Source: Robertmurraya sp047302285 (GTDB lineage Bacteria; Bacillota; Bacilli; Bacillales; Cytobacillaceae). Taken from it: a stretch of 64,000 bases of DNA. The notes below the pieces were generated by a model. It did not search any database. It was not told the origin of the DNA and saw nothing but the letters and a program-made list of their open reading frames with translations. Positions 39,477-48,712 of this stretch are shown here, in pieces. Position 1 is the first letter of the stretch. Each line of letters opens with the position of its first letter. Location: positions 1,178,001 to 1,242,000 of the forward strand of contig NZ_CP154845.1 in the NCBI RefSeq assembly GCF_047302285.1, read 5' to 3'. Both the position numbers and the translations under genes were made by a program.

Positions 39477-40886
39477 TTGGTTACGATACTAGAAACGGAA
39501 CTGAAAAAAGGGATTGAACAAGCAATTGAGAGAGCCAAAAAAAGCTTGGTCCCCATATTAGTAAGTGAAGTTCAAAAAATCGATCATATAGAGCCGTTAT
39601 CTTTTTTTCGGGCAGGCCAGGAAAAGTTTCTTGGAGAACGTTTTTTTTGGAAGGATCCTGACGATGAAACATATTTAATTGGACTAGGAATAAGTGAGCA
39701 GATTCAGACTGATAAAATTTCGAATCGGTTTGAGATGGTTGAAAAAGAATGGAATAACTTAACAAAGAATGCGATCATTTTTAATTCTGAAGATAAAAAA
39801 GGAACAGGACCAATAATGTTTGGCGGTTTTTCCTTTGACCCACTAAAAGAAACGACTTCATTATGGTCTAAATATGCCCATTCATTATTTCATATTCCGC
39901 AATTTTTACTTACTGTGATGGATGGAGAGGCATACTTAACGACTAATGTATTTTGCACGAAGCATGATGATTTAACGATGTGGCAAAAGGTTATCCAAGA
40001 GAGACAAAAGATTCTATCTTTGGCATCGCTCTCAGTTGCGCAGCAAGAAGCAACAATTATTGATAATAAAGAAGTAGTGGACGCTGATCAATGGATAGAA
40101 TCAGTCAAAAATCTTGTTGCCGACCTTAAAGCTGGGGAATTAAAAAAAGTCGTTTTAGCTCGAGAGCTCCGATTATATTTTAATAACCAGGTGTCGATAG
40201 ATGCGGTTCTTCAACGCCTTTTACAGGAACAAAGGGCAAGCTTTACTTTTGCTTTTGAATCAAATGGTGATTGCTTTATTGGCGCATCTCCTGAGAGATT
40301 GGTTAAAAAAGAAAAGGGAAAATTATATTCTACTTGCTTGGCAGGATCGATTGCGAGAGGGAAAACAGAAGATGAGGACGAGCGTCTTGGTGATACGCTT
40401 CTAAATGATGACAAGAATTTAATTGAACATCAATATGTCGTCGAAATGATAAAAGCTGCCATGGAAAAAGCTTGTCAAAAAGTAGAGCTACCTAATCATC
40501 CAAGTCTTTTAAAAATGAGAGATATTCAACATTTATATACTCCAATTATAGGAACGTCACTAGAAGAAAGCTCATTGTTGCAAGTGGTAGATTCTTTGCA
40601 TCCAACACCAGCACTTGGAGGCTTACCTCAGAGAGAAGCGGTAGCAAAAATTAGAAAGATTGAAGAGTTAGATCGTGGTTTTTATGCTGCCCCTCTTGGA
40701 TGGTTGGATTATCAAGGAAACGGGGAATTTGCTGTTGCCATTCGATGTGCTCTTATACAAGGAAATGAAGCTTCCCTCTTTGCGGGATGTGGAATTGTAC
40801 AGGATTCAGATGCAAATAGTGAATATGTAGAAACAAATATAAAATTTCGTCCCATGCTTTCAGCTCTTGGAGGGTTAGACAAATGA
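39477..40886 (+). CDS. menF: Isochorismate synthase
   Basis: 469 residues. TTG start six bases after GGAGGGG. The chorismate-binding domain fills the C-terminal half: LAGSIARGKTEDEDE, then HPTPALGGLPQREA and GWLDYQGNGEFAVAIRCA, the MenF/EntC/DhbC signature. Converts chorismate to isochorismate as the first step to menaquinone. The lack of a siderophore operon and the men neighbours make MenF the choice over DhbC. Its end overlaps menD by four bases (ATGA). Confidence 0.94.
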   Translation: MVTILETELKKGIEQAIERAKKSLVPILVSEVQKIDHIEPLSFFRAGQEKFLGERFFWKDPDDETYLIGLGISEQIQTDKISNRFEMVEKEWNNLTKNAIIFNSEDKKGTGPIMFGGFSFDPLKETTSLWSKYAHSLFHIPQFLLTVMDGEAYLTTNVFCTKHDDLTMWQKVIQERQKILSLASLSVAQQEATIIDNKEVVDADQWIESVKNLVADLKAGELKKVVLARELRLYFNNQVSIDAVLQRLLQEQRASFTFAFESNGDCFIGASPERLVKKEKGKLYSTCLAGSIARGKTEDEDERLGDTLLNDDKNLIEHQYVVEMIKAAMEKACQKVELPNHPSLLKMRDIQHLYTPIIGTSLEESSLLQVVDSLHPTPALGGLPQREAVAKIRKIEELDRGFYAAPLGWLDYQGNGEFAVAIRCALIQGNEASLFAGCGIVQDSDANSEYVETNIKFRPMLSALGGLDK

Positions 40887-42637
40887 ATAATCAAGAATCA
40901 TTAACTTCATATATCGTAGCCTTTGTGGCTGAACTAGTTCAAACAGGAATAACAGATGTAGTCGTTAGTCCTGGCTCTCGTTCGACTCCGATGGCGATGA
41001 TAATGGCTGAACATCCTGAACTTCAGGTTCATATCAATGTCGATGAACGGTCAGCGGCGTTTTTTGCGCTGGGAATGGCTAAGGCTTCAGGTAAAGCAGT
41101 TGGTCTATTATGCACATCAGGAACAGCTGCAGCGAATTATTATCCTGCAGTGGTCGAGGCATTTTATTCTAGAGTACCATTAGTTGTTTTAACAGCTGAT
41201 CGTCCTCACGAGTTAAGAGACGTTGGTGCGCCTCAAGCAATCGATCAAATTCATTTATATGGAAAGCATGTGAAATGGTTTGTGGAGATGGCGATTCCAG
41301 AAAAAACAGAAGAAATGCAGGACTATGCTCGTAGTGTGTGCGCGCGAGCTGCAGCGATGGCGATTAAGGCTCCAGCAGGTCCGGTACATTTGAATTTTCC
41401 GTTTCGGGAACCACTCGTCCCAAACTTAGAACAAGAAGACCTCTTCCGTCTTGAGAAGCGAGAAGAAGGGTATGTATCGATTCATCATGGAGTTCCTTCA
41501 CTAACAAACGACCTTGTGAAACGATTTGGCGAGCAATTAAAGGATTTTGAAAAGGCAATTATTGTTTGTGGTTCTTTAGAGGAAAAGGGATTTATTGAAG
41601 CAGTTATCCGATTTGCTGACCATTTGCAATTTCCAATCATTGCCGATCCTCTCTCCCAATTAAGGAGTGGCAAGCATGATGGGGCAAACATTATTGATAC
41701 ATATGATACTTTTTTGAGAAATGAAGAGGCAAAAAAAGCACTTAAACCAGATCTAATTATTCGCTTTGGAGCGATGCCTGTTTCCAAAGCATTAACGATC
41801 TTTTTAAAAGAAAACAAAGATGCAGAGCAATGGGTGATTGATAGTGGAGCGGGCTTTAGAGATCCATCTTTATTATCGACTTCCATGATCTATTGTAGCG
41901 AAACGGCCTTCTGCGATGACATGGCTAGCTATGTCGGAAAGAAAAGTACAAGTTCATTCTTGGCACAATGGCGTGAACTTAACTCTTTTACAAAGGAGAA
42001 TCTTTTAAAAGTAAGAGAGGTCAACGAATTAAGTGAGGCAAAGCTATTCCATCAGCTTTCAGATGTCCTTCCTGAAGGTGCTACTTTATTTGTTGGAAAT
42101 AGTATGCCCATCCGGGATTTAGATTCTTTCTTCCATTTTAATGAAAAATCGATCAAACTCATGGCCAATCGTGGAGCGAATGGGATTGATGGGACCATAT
42201 CTACAGCACTAGGCGCGTCAACTGTCCTTGAACCTCTTTATCTTGTTGTGGGGGATTTGACCTTTTTCCATGACTTAAATGGGCTTATGGCAGCGAAACT
42301 TTACAATCTCAATCTGAAGATTATTGTTATTAATAACAATGGCGGCGGGATCTTTTCTTTCCTTCCTCAGGCCAATCATCCTAAAAATTTTGAGCGCTTG
42401 TTTGGTACACCTTTAGATCTAGACTTTAAACATGTTGTACATATGTATAATGGCTTATATGAGCTTGTTTCAGATTGGGATCATTTTACTTCCTCTTTCA
42501 TGCGAAATTTGCAAAATAATGGACTATCTGTTATAGAAATAATGACAAATCGCGACATGAATTTAAAAGAACATCGAAATTTGTGGAATTTTGTTTCCCA
42601 GGAAATAAGTCGTTTTTTGAAAGGTGACTTGTCATGA
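40883..42637 (+). CDS. menD: SEPHCHC synthase
   Basis: 584 residues, thiamine-diphosphate enzyme. N-terminal VVSPGSRSTPMAM and DERSAAFFALGMAKASG are typical; the cofactor-binding stretch is VVGDLTFFHDLNGL with NNNGGGIFSFLPQ. It joins 2-oxoglutarate and isochorismate. Overlaps menF before it and menH after it by four bases each, so the three genes are translationally coupled. Confidence 0.96.
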   Translation: MNNQESLTSYIVAFVAELVQTGITDVVVSPGSRSTPMAMIMAEHPELQVHINVDERSAAFFALGMAKASGKAVGLLCTSGTAAANYYPAVVEAFYSRVPLVVLTADRPHELRDVGAPQAIDQIHLYGKHVKWFVEMAIPEKTEEMQDYARSVCARAAAMAIKAPAGPVHLNFPFREPLVPNLEQEDLFRLEKREEGYVSIHHGVPSLTNDLVKRFGEQLKDFEKAIIVCGSLEEKGFIEAVIRFADHLQFPIIADPLSQLRSGKHDGANIIDTYDTFLRNEEAKKALKPDLIIRFGAMPVSKALTIFLKENKDAEQWVIDSGAGFRDPSLLSTSMIYCSETAFCDDMASYVGKKSTSSFLAQWRELNSFTKENLLKVREVNELSEAKLFHQLSDVLPEGATLFVGNSMPIRDLDSFFHFNEKSIKLMANRGANGIDGTISTALGASTVLEPLYLVVGDLTFFHDLNGLMAAKLYNLNLKIIVINNNGGGIFSFLPQANHPKNFERLFGTPLDLDFKHVVHMYNGLYELVSDWDHFTSSFMRNLQNNGLSVIEIMTNRDMNLKEHRNLWNFVSQEISRFLKGDLS

Positions 42638-43452
42638 GACATGTAATAGACGGCATTCGCTATAATGTCGAAACATATGGTGAAGGCTACCCAGTCATTT
42701 TGCTCCATGGTTTCACAGGGGATGCAACAAATTGGACTCCTTTTTTTGAACAATGGGGAAAACAGTCGGAATTATTTGCGGTCGACATTATTGGCCATGG
42801 GAAATCAGATTCTCCTGTAGAACTAGAACGCTATCATATGCTGTCAGTTGTTGATGATTTATTTCTGTTAATGGAGAAATTGAAAATCCAAAAAGCAGAC
42901 TTTGTCGGTTATTCAATGGGTGGTAGACTCGCGTTATCCTTTGCAGCTAAATATCCAACAAAGGTTCGAAAATTGGTGTTAGAAAGTGCCACTCCAGGAA
43001 TTGAGTCAGATGATGAGCGAAAGCTAAGATGTGAGCAGGACGGTAAACTTGCAGACTTTATTGTTGAAAAGGGCATGCCTGCATTTGTAGAATATTGGGA
43101 GAACATTCCTTTGTTCGCAAGTCAAAAGCATCTTCCTATTGAAGTTCAAAAACAAATAAGAGAACAAAGATTACGTAATTCGACTTTAGGCTTAGCCAAT
43201 AGCTTAAGAGGGATGGGGACTGGTTCACAGCCTTCTTGGTGGGAGGAGCTTTCAGATCTCAAGGTAGAGATGCTCTTGATTACGGGAGCATTGGATCAAA
43301 AATTTTGTCAAATAGCAGAAAAAATGCTGAATAAAGTGGAACATGCCAAATGGGTGTCGGTTTCAGATTGTGGACATACAATTCATGTGGAGAATGCTGA
43401 AAAATTTGGTACAATAGTAGAAGGGTATTTGTCGAATACGATAAGTGGATGA
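42634..43452 (+). CDS. menH: SHCHC synthase, alpha/beta hydrolase fold
   Basis: 272 residues. Nucleophile elbow GYSMGG with S94, oxyanion-side LHGFTGDATNW, and the catalytic histidine in CGHTIHVENAE. MenH removes pyruvate from SEPHCHC. The gene corresponds to ytxM of B. subtilis, between menD and menB. Confidence 0.93.
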   Translation: MRHVIDGIRYNVETYGEGYPVILLHGFTGDATNWTPFFEQWGKQSELFAVDIIGHGKSDSPVELERYHMLSVVDDLFLLMEKLKIQKADFVGYSMGGRLALSFAAKYPTKVRKLVLESATPGIESDDERKLRCEQDGKLADFIVEKGMPAFVEYWENIPLFASQKHLPIEVQKQIREQRLRNSTLGLANSLRGMGTGSQPSWWEELSDLKVEMLLITGALDQKFCQIAEKMLNKVEHAKWVSVSDCGHTIHVENAEKFGTIVEGYLSNTISG

Positions 43453-43524
43453 CAAAACCTTATAATATCATGGCTCTGATGCGATAAGTACAGAGTACAA
43501 ATTTTATATGACGGAGGTTGCTGT

Positions 43525-44343
43525 ATGTCAGTAGAATGGGTTGCAGGACGTCAGTATGAAGAGATCATATATGAAACATACAATGGAATCGCGAAAATCA
43601 CGATTAATCGTCCACATGTACATAATGCGTTTACTCCAAGAACGGTTTCGGAGTTAATTGATGCGTTTGCTTATGCTCGTGATGATTCAAATGTAGGTGT
43701 TATTGTCTTAACAGGAGCTGGAGATAAGGCATTCTGTTCAGGTGGAGACCAAAAGGTACGTGGGCATGGGGGATATGTTGGAGACGACCAAATTCCTCGT
43801 TTAAACGTGCTTGATTTACAACGTTTAATTCGTGTGATTCCAAAGCCAGTTATTGCAATGGTCAAAGGATATGCGATTGGTGGCGGTCACGTATTACATG
43901 TCGTTTGTGACTTAACCATTGCTGCAGATAATGCCGTATTTGGTCAAACAGGACCGAATGTTGGTAGTTTTGATGCTGGTTATGGTTCTGGCTACTTAGC
44001 TAGAATTATCGGTCATAAAAAAGCACGTGAAATTTGGTTTTTATGCCGTCAGTATAATGCCCAAGAAGCATTAGATATGGGTCTTGTTAATACAGTTGTT
44101 CCACTAGACCAAGTAGAAGAAGAAACGATTAAATGGTGTGAAGAAATTCTTGAGAAAAGTCCAACTGCGCTTCGTTTCTTAAAAGCAGCAATGAATGCAG
44201 ATACAGATGGCCTTGCTGGTCTTCAACAGTTTGCTGGAGATGCTACATTGCTTTATTACACAACAGATGAAGCGAAGGAAGGTCGTGACTCATTCAAAGA
44301 GAAACGTAAGCCTGACTTTGGTCAATTCCCTCGTTTCCCTTGA
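43525..44343 (+). CDS. menB: 1,4-dihydroxy-2-naphthoyl-CoA synthase
   Basis: 272 residues of the crotonase superfamily. AFCSGGDQKVRGHGG and GYAIGGGHVLHVVCDLTIAAD are diagnostic for MenB, as is QTGPNVGSFDAGYGSGYLAR. Closes the second ring of the naphthoquinone from OSB-CoA. GGAGG precedes the ATG. A strong terminator follows, so the last gene, menE, may be transcribed less. Confidence 0.97.
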   Translation: MSVEWVAGRQYEEIIYETYNGIAKITINRPHVHNAFTPRTVSELIDAFAYARDDSNVGVIVLTGAGDKAFCSGGDQKVRGHGGYVGDDQIPRLNVLDLQRLIRVIPKPVIAMVKGYAIGGGHVLHVVCDLTIAADNAVFGQTGPNVGSFDAGYGSGYLARIIGHKKAREIWFLCRQYNAQEALDMGLVNTVVPLDQVEEETIKWCEEILEKSPTALRFLKAAMNADTDGLAGLQQFAGDATLLYYTTDEAKEGRDSFKEKRKPDFGQFPRFP

Positions 44344-44367
44344 TTTGAGAACTATATTTACACGTTG

Positions 44368-44403
44368 AAACAGCTTGATGATGTCATCAAGCTGTTTACT
44401 TTT
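44368..44403 (+). terminator. Intrinsic terminator between menB and menE
   Basis: CAGCTTGATGA pairs perfectly with TCATCAAGCTG, flanked by AAA and TTT, ending TTTACTTTT. Confidence 0.85.
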
Positions 44404-44421
44404 ATAACTTGGTGATGATAT

Positions 44422-45894
44422 ATGAACAATCAAACAATACCGAATCCGATCATAAAAAGGAGCTATTTAACTCCTGATCGTGTAGCAATTCATTTTGAAA
44501 ACAAGGATTACACTTTTCAGGAACTATATGAACTGGGATGTAGAAAGGCTGGATATCTACAAAAGCTTGGCGTTAAAAAAGGGGACTATGTTGCTTGCCT
44601 ATTAAAGAGCCATTTTGAAACAGCGGTGTTCCTTGTGTCTTTACAATTAATAGGAGGAACTGCGGTCCTTTTAAATAATCGTTTAACTGCGGAAGAACTC
44701 GTGTGGCAGATCAATGATTCAAAAGCTAACATTCTCATTACGGAAAAAGATTTTGTGGAAAAGGTCCAGACGGTGGAAACAAGATTTGAAAGCTTGACGA
44801 CTGTATGGAAGGAAACGATAGATGCCGTACCTTTCGAAGAGCCGATAATTTTAGAAGAAATTGATTTGGAGACAGTTTGCACTGTCATGTATACTTCTGG
44901 TACTACCGGAAATCCGAAAGGGGTGCTGCAGACATATGGAAACCATTGGTGGAGTGCAACAGGATCTGCCCTTAATTTAGGCATTCATGAAGAAGATAGC
45001 TGGCTTTGTGCGGTTCCATTATTCCATATAAGTGGTTACTCTATCTTAATGAGAAGTCTGATCTATGGAATGAAGATGGTCCTTCACGAATCATTCCAAA
45101 CAGATAAAGTGATAGAGTCTATTAAGAGGGAAAAGGTAACGATTATGTCCGTTGTTACGACGATGATGAATCGATTACTTGATGCGTTGGGAGAAGAAAA
45201 ACTACCAGATAATTTTCGGTGCATGCTTTTAGGCGGAGGACCAGCTCCTCTACCCGTATTGGAGCAATGTGTTGAACGAAATATTCCAATCTATCAAACG
45301 TATGGAATGACTGAAACCTCGTCACAAATTGTCACCTTATCTCCTGAGTATAGTATTGAAAAATTAGGCTCAGCTGGAAAACCACTATTCCCATCTCAGT
45401 TGAAAATTGTTGATTCAGATGGTGCTGAGGTAGATGCTTATCAATCTGGGGAAATAATCGTTAAAGGACCGAATGTAACAAAAGGTTATTTACATCGAGA
45501 ACACGATTATGAGCAATATTTTCTGGATGGCTGGTTTAAGACAGGAGATATCGGTTATTTAGACAAGGATGGCTTTCTTTTTGTTCAGGACCGTCGCTCT
45601 GATCTCATAATTTCTGGTGGAGAAAACATATATCCTGCGGAAATTGAAGGGGTTATTACTTCCCATCCAAATATAGAGGATGCAGGTGTAATTGGCATAG
45701 AAGATGAGAAATGGGGACAAATACCTGTTGCGTTTGTTGCTAAAAGTGGCGAATTAACGGAAGAAGAGATAATCGAATTTTGTAGAGGAAAACTGGCAAA
45801 TTTTAAGCTTCCGAAAAAGGTATATTTTGTCGATCAGATCCCGAGAAATGCTTCAAGAAAATTACTGAGAAGAGTTTTAAGGGAAATGATTTAA
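44422..45894 (+). CDS. menE: o-succinylbenzoate-CoA ligase
   Basis: 490 residues, AMP-binding enzyme: YTSGTTGNPKGVLQTYGNH (P-loop-like), YGMTETSSQIV, and GWFKTGDIGYLDKDGFLFVQ before the hinge, with lysine in PRNASRKLLRR. Activates o-succinylbenzoate for MenB. It starts after the menB terminator; a weak TTGGTG site lies upstream of the ATG. No menC is in this window. Confidence 0.95.
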   Translation: MNNQTIPNPIIKRSYLTPDRVAIHFENKDYTFQELYELGCRKAGYLQKLGVKKGDYVACLLKSHFETAVFLVSLQLIGGTAVLLNNRLTAEELVWQINDSKANILITEKDFVEKVQTVETRFESLTTVWKETIDAVPFEEPIILEEIDLETVCTVMYTSGTTGNPKGVLQTYGNHWWSATGSALNLGIHEEDSWLCAVPLFHISGYSILMRSLIYGMKMVLHESFQTDKVIESIKREKVTIMSVVTTMMNRLLDALGEEKLPDNFRCMLLGGGPAPLPVLEQCVERNIPIYQTYGMTETSSQIVTLSPEYSIEKLGSAGKPLFPSQLKIVDSDGAEVDAYQSGEIIVKGPNVTKGYLHREHDYEQYFLDGWFKTGDIGYLDKDGFLFVQDRRSDLIISGGENIYPAEIEGVITSHPNIEDAGVIGIEDEKWGQIPVAFVAKSGELTEEEIIEFCRGKLANFKLPKKVYFVDQIPRNASRKLLRRVLREMI

Positions 45895-45925
45895 CCCGTA
45901 CTCTTTATAAAGAGTACGGGCTTCC
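45895..45925. terminator. Bidirectional terminator between menE and znuA
   Basis: Perfect 13-bp palindrome CCCGTACTCTTTA with its complement. Confidence 0.85.
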
Positions 45926-45929
45926 TTGT

Positions 45930-46874
45930 TTATTCATGAATAAATGCTGTCTCTAATGCTTTTAAGTTATCTTCCATAATTGAAAAGTACGTTTTGTTTT
46001 CTTTGATATCATTGTCAGTTAAAACGGAAAGGTTATGGAGAAATAAAGGCTCTGCTTTTAATTCATCTTGGACAATTTCAGCTAATTTAGAGCTGACATT
46101 TTGTTCAAAAAAGATATGATTGAGCTGGTGCTCCTTGGCCGTCGCTATAATTTTTTTTAACTGCTTTTGCGTAGGTTCGTTTGACGAAGAAATTCCGGAT
46201 ATACTAATTTGCTCAATACCGTAGCGTTTTTCCCAGTATCCGTATGCCGCATGTGAAACAATCATTTCTTTATGTTCTGCTTGATCTACTAAACTCACAA
46301 ATTGGTTATTTAATTCGTCTAATTGGTCAGCAAGAACGTTGTAATTTGTTACTAATTGCTCTTTATATTCTGGTAATTGAGTAATGAGTTCGTCTTTAAT
46401 TGCTTCGGCTAGTTCTTTTGCGTATAGAGGATCAATCCAAACATGAGGATCAATATCGCCATGATCATGACCGTCATCATGATGCTCATCCTTTTCATGG
46501 CTATCTTCATCAAAATGAATATGGTCACCAGCTGCCACTAACGTAACATTCTCATTCTCTAATGTTTGCTTTGCTTTATTGACAAACCCTTCCAAACCTA
46601 ATCCAACATAAATAAAGAGGTCAGATTTGGCTAATTCGATCATATCTTTTTGTGATGGTTCATACGTATGTTCATCCGCACCTGGAGGATAAATCGTATC
46701 AACCGTAACGAATTCTTTTCCGATTTCTTCAGCAAAATATTGTAGAGGGTATACCGTTGTATAAATGTGTAACTTGTCATTTTCTTGATTGGCATTAGTG
46801 TTCTTTTCCTTTGAGCCACAACCTGCTAAAACAAGAATGAAAAGCATAATAAATAGGCTGATATTTTTTTGCAT
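45930..46874 (-). CDS. znuA: Zinc ABC transporter substrate-binding lipoprotein, ZnuA/AdcA-like
   Basis: 314 residues. Lipoprotein signal with LVLAGCGS. The cluster A-1 metal-binding fold shows ADEHTYEPSQKD with the first ligand histidine, a His/Asp-rich loop (HEKDEHHDDGHDHGD), DPHVWIDP, and SHAAYGYWEKRYG. The acidic histidine loop points to zinc rather than manganese. Two Zur-like boxes lie in the divergent upstream region. No permease or ATPase gene is next to it; these must lie elsewhere. GAGGAG precedes the ATG. Confidence 0.9.
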   Translation of the reverse strand: MQKNISLFIMLFILVLAGCGSKEKNTNANQENDKLHIYTTVYPLQYFAEEIGKEFVTVDTIYPPGADEHTYEPSQKDMIELAKSDLFIYVGLGLEGFVNKAKQTLENENVTLVAAGDHIHFDEDSHEKDEHHDDGHDHGDIDPHVWIDPLYAKELAEAIKDELITQLPEYKEQLVTNYNVLADQLDELNNQFVSLVDQAEHKEMIVSHAAYGYWEKRYGIEQISISGISSSNEPTQKQLKKIIATAKEHQLNHIFFEQNVSSKLAEIVQDELKAEPLFLHNLSVLTDNDIKENKTYFSIMEDNLKALETAFIHE

Positions 46875-46957
46875 AATATACTCTCCTCGTTTAAAAAGCT
46901 ATTGTTTTTGATCCTGTGATTTTGATTCATTTTAGGCTTTCAGCCATACTAAAAAGG

Positions 46958-46981
46958 CGTGAGATACTATAGTTTCTCACG
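46958..46981 (-). terminator. Terminator-like hairpin in the znuA leader
   Basis: CGTGAGA pairs with TCTCACG around ten bases; on the minus strand it runs into CCTTTTT. It lies between the Zur boxes and znuA and may attenuate transcription. Confidence 0.45.
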
Positions 46982-47033
46982 AAAGGAGCTAAAATAGTTT
47001 TATCATTGAATTTTTTTAAATGGACTATAATAA

Positions 47034-47053
47034 AAACGAAATTATTCCGATTT
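47034..47053. promoter_or_regulatory. Zur-like operator 1
   Basis: ACGAAATTATTCCGATTT resembles the B. subtilis Zur core TCGTAATnATTACGA with three mismatches. Confidence 0.55.
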
Positions 47054-47066
47054 AGAATCAAAAATT

Positions 47067-47087
47067 AATACGTAATGGTTCCGATTT
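47067..47087. promoter_or_regulatory. Zur-like operator 2
   Basis: ACGTAATGGTTCCGATTT, also about three mismatches from the Zur core and sharing TTCCGATTT with operator 1; the two sites are 33 bases apart, about three helical turns. Confidence 0.6.
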
Positions 47088-47208
47088 ACTATAGTATCTT
47101 ATTACATCTATGATATAATTGCAAGAAAAAATTGCTTTCTTTTTATAAGGAATGGCAATACATATTATTACATACGATTGGAAAACTGTGTAAAAAAGGA
47201 GATGCATT

Positions 47209-47778
47209 ATGAAACTACTAGATGAAATCCTTCAGCATAATGAGGAATTTGTAAAGGAAAAGAAATATGAAGCCTATTCGACCACTAAATTCCCAAATAA
47301 ACGAATGGTCATTGTCACTTGCATGGATACAAGATTAACAGAACTGCTTCCAAAAGCATTGAACATTGGTAATGGGGATGTAAAGCTTGTGAAAAATGCA
47401 GGTGCTCTTGTTTCGCATCCTTTTGGAAGTATTATGCGAAGCATTCTCGTTGCTGTATACCAACTTCAAGCAGACGAGGTATTAGTCATTGGTCACCATG
47501 ATTGTGGGATGGCTGGGATGAAAGCGGACGAAATGATTGGGAATATGAAGGAAAGAGGAATTAAAGAAGAGACATTGGAGATGCTGACTTACTCTGGAAT
47601 TAATGTAACAAAATGGCTCAAAGGTTTTCAGGACGTCTCAGAAAGTGTCTCCCACAGTGTAGAGATGATTAAAAAGCATCCTCTCTTCGCAAAGGATATT
47701 CCTGTACATGGCCTTGTGATTCATCCTGATACAGGAAAACTCGATTTAGTTATTGATGGGTACAAGGAGCAGCTATGA
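47209..47778 (+). CDS. Beta-carbonic anhydrase, YtiB-like
   Basis: 189 residues. Zinc ligands of the beta class: cysteine in VTCMDTRL, then histidine and cysteine in GHHDCGM; the aspartate-arginine pair of the active site is in CMDTR. Interconverts CO2 and bicarbonate in the cytoplasm. AAAAAGGAG lies upstream of the ATG. It shares its upstream region, with two Zur-like boxes, with znuA. In B. subtilis ytiB lies beside the Zur-controlled ytiA (an L31 paralogue), which is absent here. Its last six bases overlap the convergent yidD. Confidence 0.9.
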   Translation: MKLLDEILQHNEEFVKEKKYEAYSTTKFPNKRMVIVTCMDTRLTELLPKALNIGNGDVKLVKNAGALVSHPFGSIMRSILVAVYQLQADEVLVIGHHDCGMAGMKADEMIGNMKERGIKEETLEMLTYSGINVTKWLKGFQDVSESVSHSVEMIKKHPLFAKDIPVHGLVIHPDTGKLDLVIDGYKEQL

Positions 47779-48006
47779 GGTTGGCTCCTTTTTTTCAGGA
47801 ACTAAATCAACCCCTCCAGGGTGAAAAGGATGACATTTTAAAATCCTCTTTATCGTTAACCAGCCGCCTTTAATCGGGCCAAATCGGCTTATCGCTTCGA
47901 TGCCATAATGGGAACAAGTAGGGTAGAACCGACAAGTCGGTGGTTTTAATGGGGAGATGACTATTTGATAAAAACGGATGATCCCGATCATCATTTTTCT
48001 GAGCAT
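47773..48006 (-). CDS. yidD: Membrane protein insertion efficiency factor YidD
   Basis: 77 residues with the invariant RFYPTCSHYGIEAI and CHPFHPGGVDLVP segments. Helps YidC-dependent insertion of inner-membrane proteins. The ribosome site is weak (AAGTGAGA). Corresponds to ytjA of B. subtilis, also next to luxS. Confidence 0.95.
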   Translation of the reverse strand: MLRKMMIGIIRFYQIVISPLKPPTCRFYPTCSHYGIEAISRFGPIKGGWLTIKRILKCHPFHPGGVDLVPEKKEPTS

Positions 48007-48088
48007 TGTTTATCGTCTCACTTTCCAATATCACTAAACTTTAACTCTTCAAAAAGATAACATAATATGATATATTAGTCTATGAACG

Positions 48089-48142
48089 AGAATTTCGTAT
48101 TAAACTGATAAAAATACTTGGATTTTTATCGTAAGAATTTCG
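48089..48142 (+). promoter_or_regulatory. Palindrome flanked by direct repeats upstream of luxS
   Basis: GATAAAAAT (48107) pairs with ATTTTTATC (48122-48130); AGAATTTCG occurs on each side (48089-48097 and 48134-48142). A TATAAT follows at 48149. May be an operator or RNA hairpin; not recognised. Confidence 0.4.
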
Positions 48143-48188
48143 AATGATTATAATAATATGTTTTCCATAAATTAAAGGAGTGAAGAAC

Positions 48189-48662
48189 ATGCCATCAGTT
48201 GAGAGCTTTGAGTTAGATCATAACGCTGTGAAAGCACCTTATGTGAGACATTGTGGTGTTCATAAAGTAGGTACAGACGGAGTTGTGAATAAATTTGATA
48301 TTCGCTTCTGCCAGCCGAATAAGCAAGCAATGAAGCCAGATTCCATCCATACATTAGAGCATTTATTAGCCTTTAATATCCGTGAGCATTCGGAGAAATA
48401 TGACCATTTCGATATTATCGATATTTCTCCAATGGGTTGCCAAACAGGTTATTATTTAGTCGTTAGCGGTGAACCAACTGTTGAAGAGATTATTGATTTA
48501 CTTGAAGATACGATGAAATCTGCAGTTGAAATCGTTGAAATTCCTGCAGCAAATGAAAAACAATGTGGTCAAGCGAAACTCCACGATCTAGAAGGAGCGA
48601 AGCGTTTAATGCGTTTTTGGTTGGAGCAGTCTAAAGAGGATTTAAAGCAAGTTTTCGCTTAA
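48189..48662 (+). CDS. luxS: S-ribosylhomocysteine lyase (autoinducer-2 synthase)
   Basis: 157 residues from ATG 48189, eight bases after AAAGGAG. Metal ligands H54 and H58 in HTLEH and C126 in EKQCGQ; catalytic C84 in MGCQTGYY. It splits S-ribosylhomocysteine into homocysteine and DPD, the precursor of autoinducer-2, so it recycles the product of SAM-dependent methylation. Single gene with its own terminator. Confidence 0.97.
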   Translation: MPSVESFELDHNAVKAPYVRHCGVHKVGTDGVVNKFDIRFCQPNKQAMKPDSIHTLEHLLAFNIREHSEKYDHFDIIDISPMGCQTGYYLVVSGEPTVEEIIDLLEDTMKSAVEIVEIPAANEKQCGQAKLHDLEGAKRLMRFWLEQSKEDLKQVFA

Positions 48663-48672
48663 ATAATTTCAC

Positions 48673-48704
48673 AAAAAAATCGGCGTTTTTGCGCCGATTT
48701 TTTT
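48673..48704 (+). terminator. Intrinsic terminator of luxS
   Basis: AATCGGCG pairs with CGCCGATT, A-run before and T-run after; works in both directions and lies at the end of the convergent cls gene. Confidence 0.93.
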
Positions 48705-48712
48705 GTGTGTTC

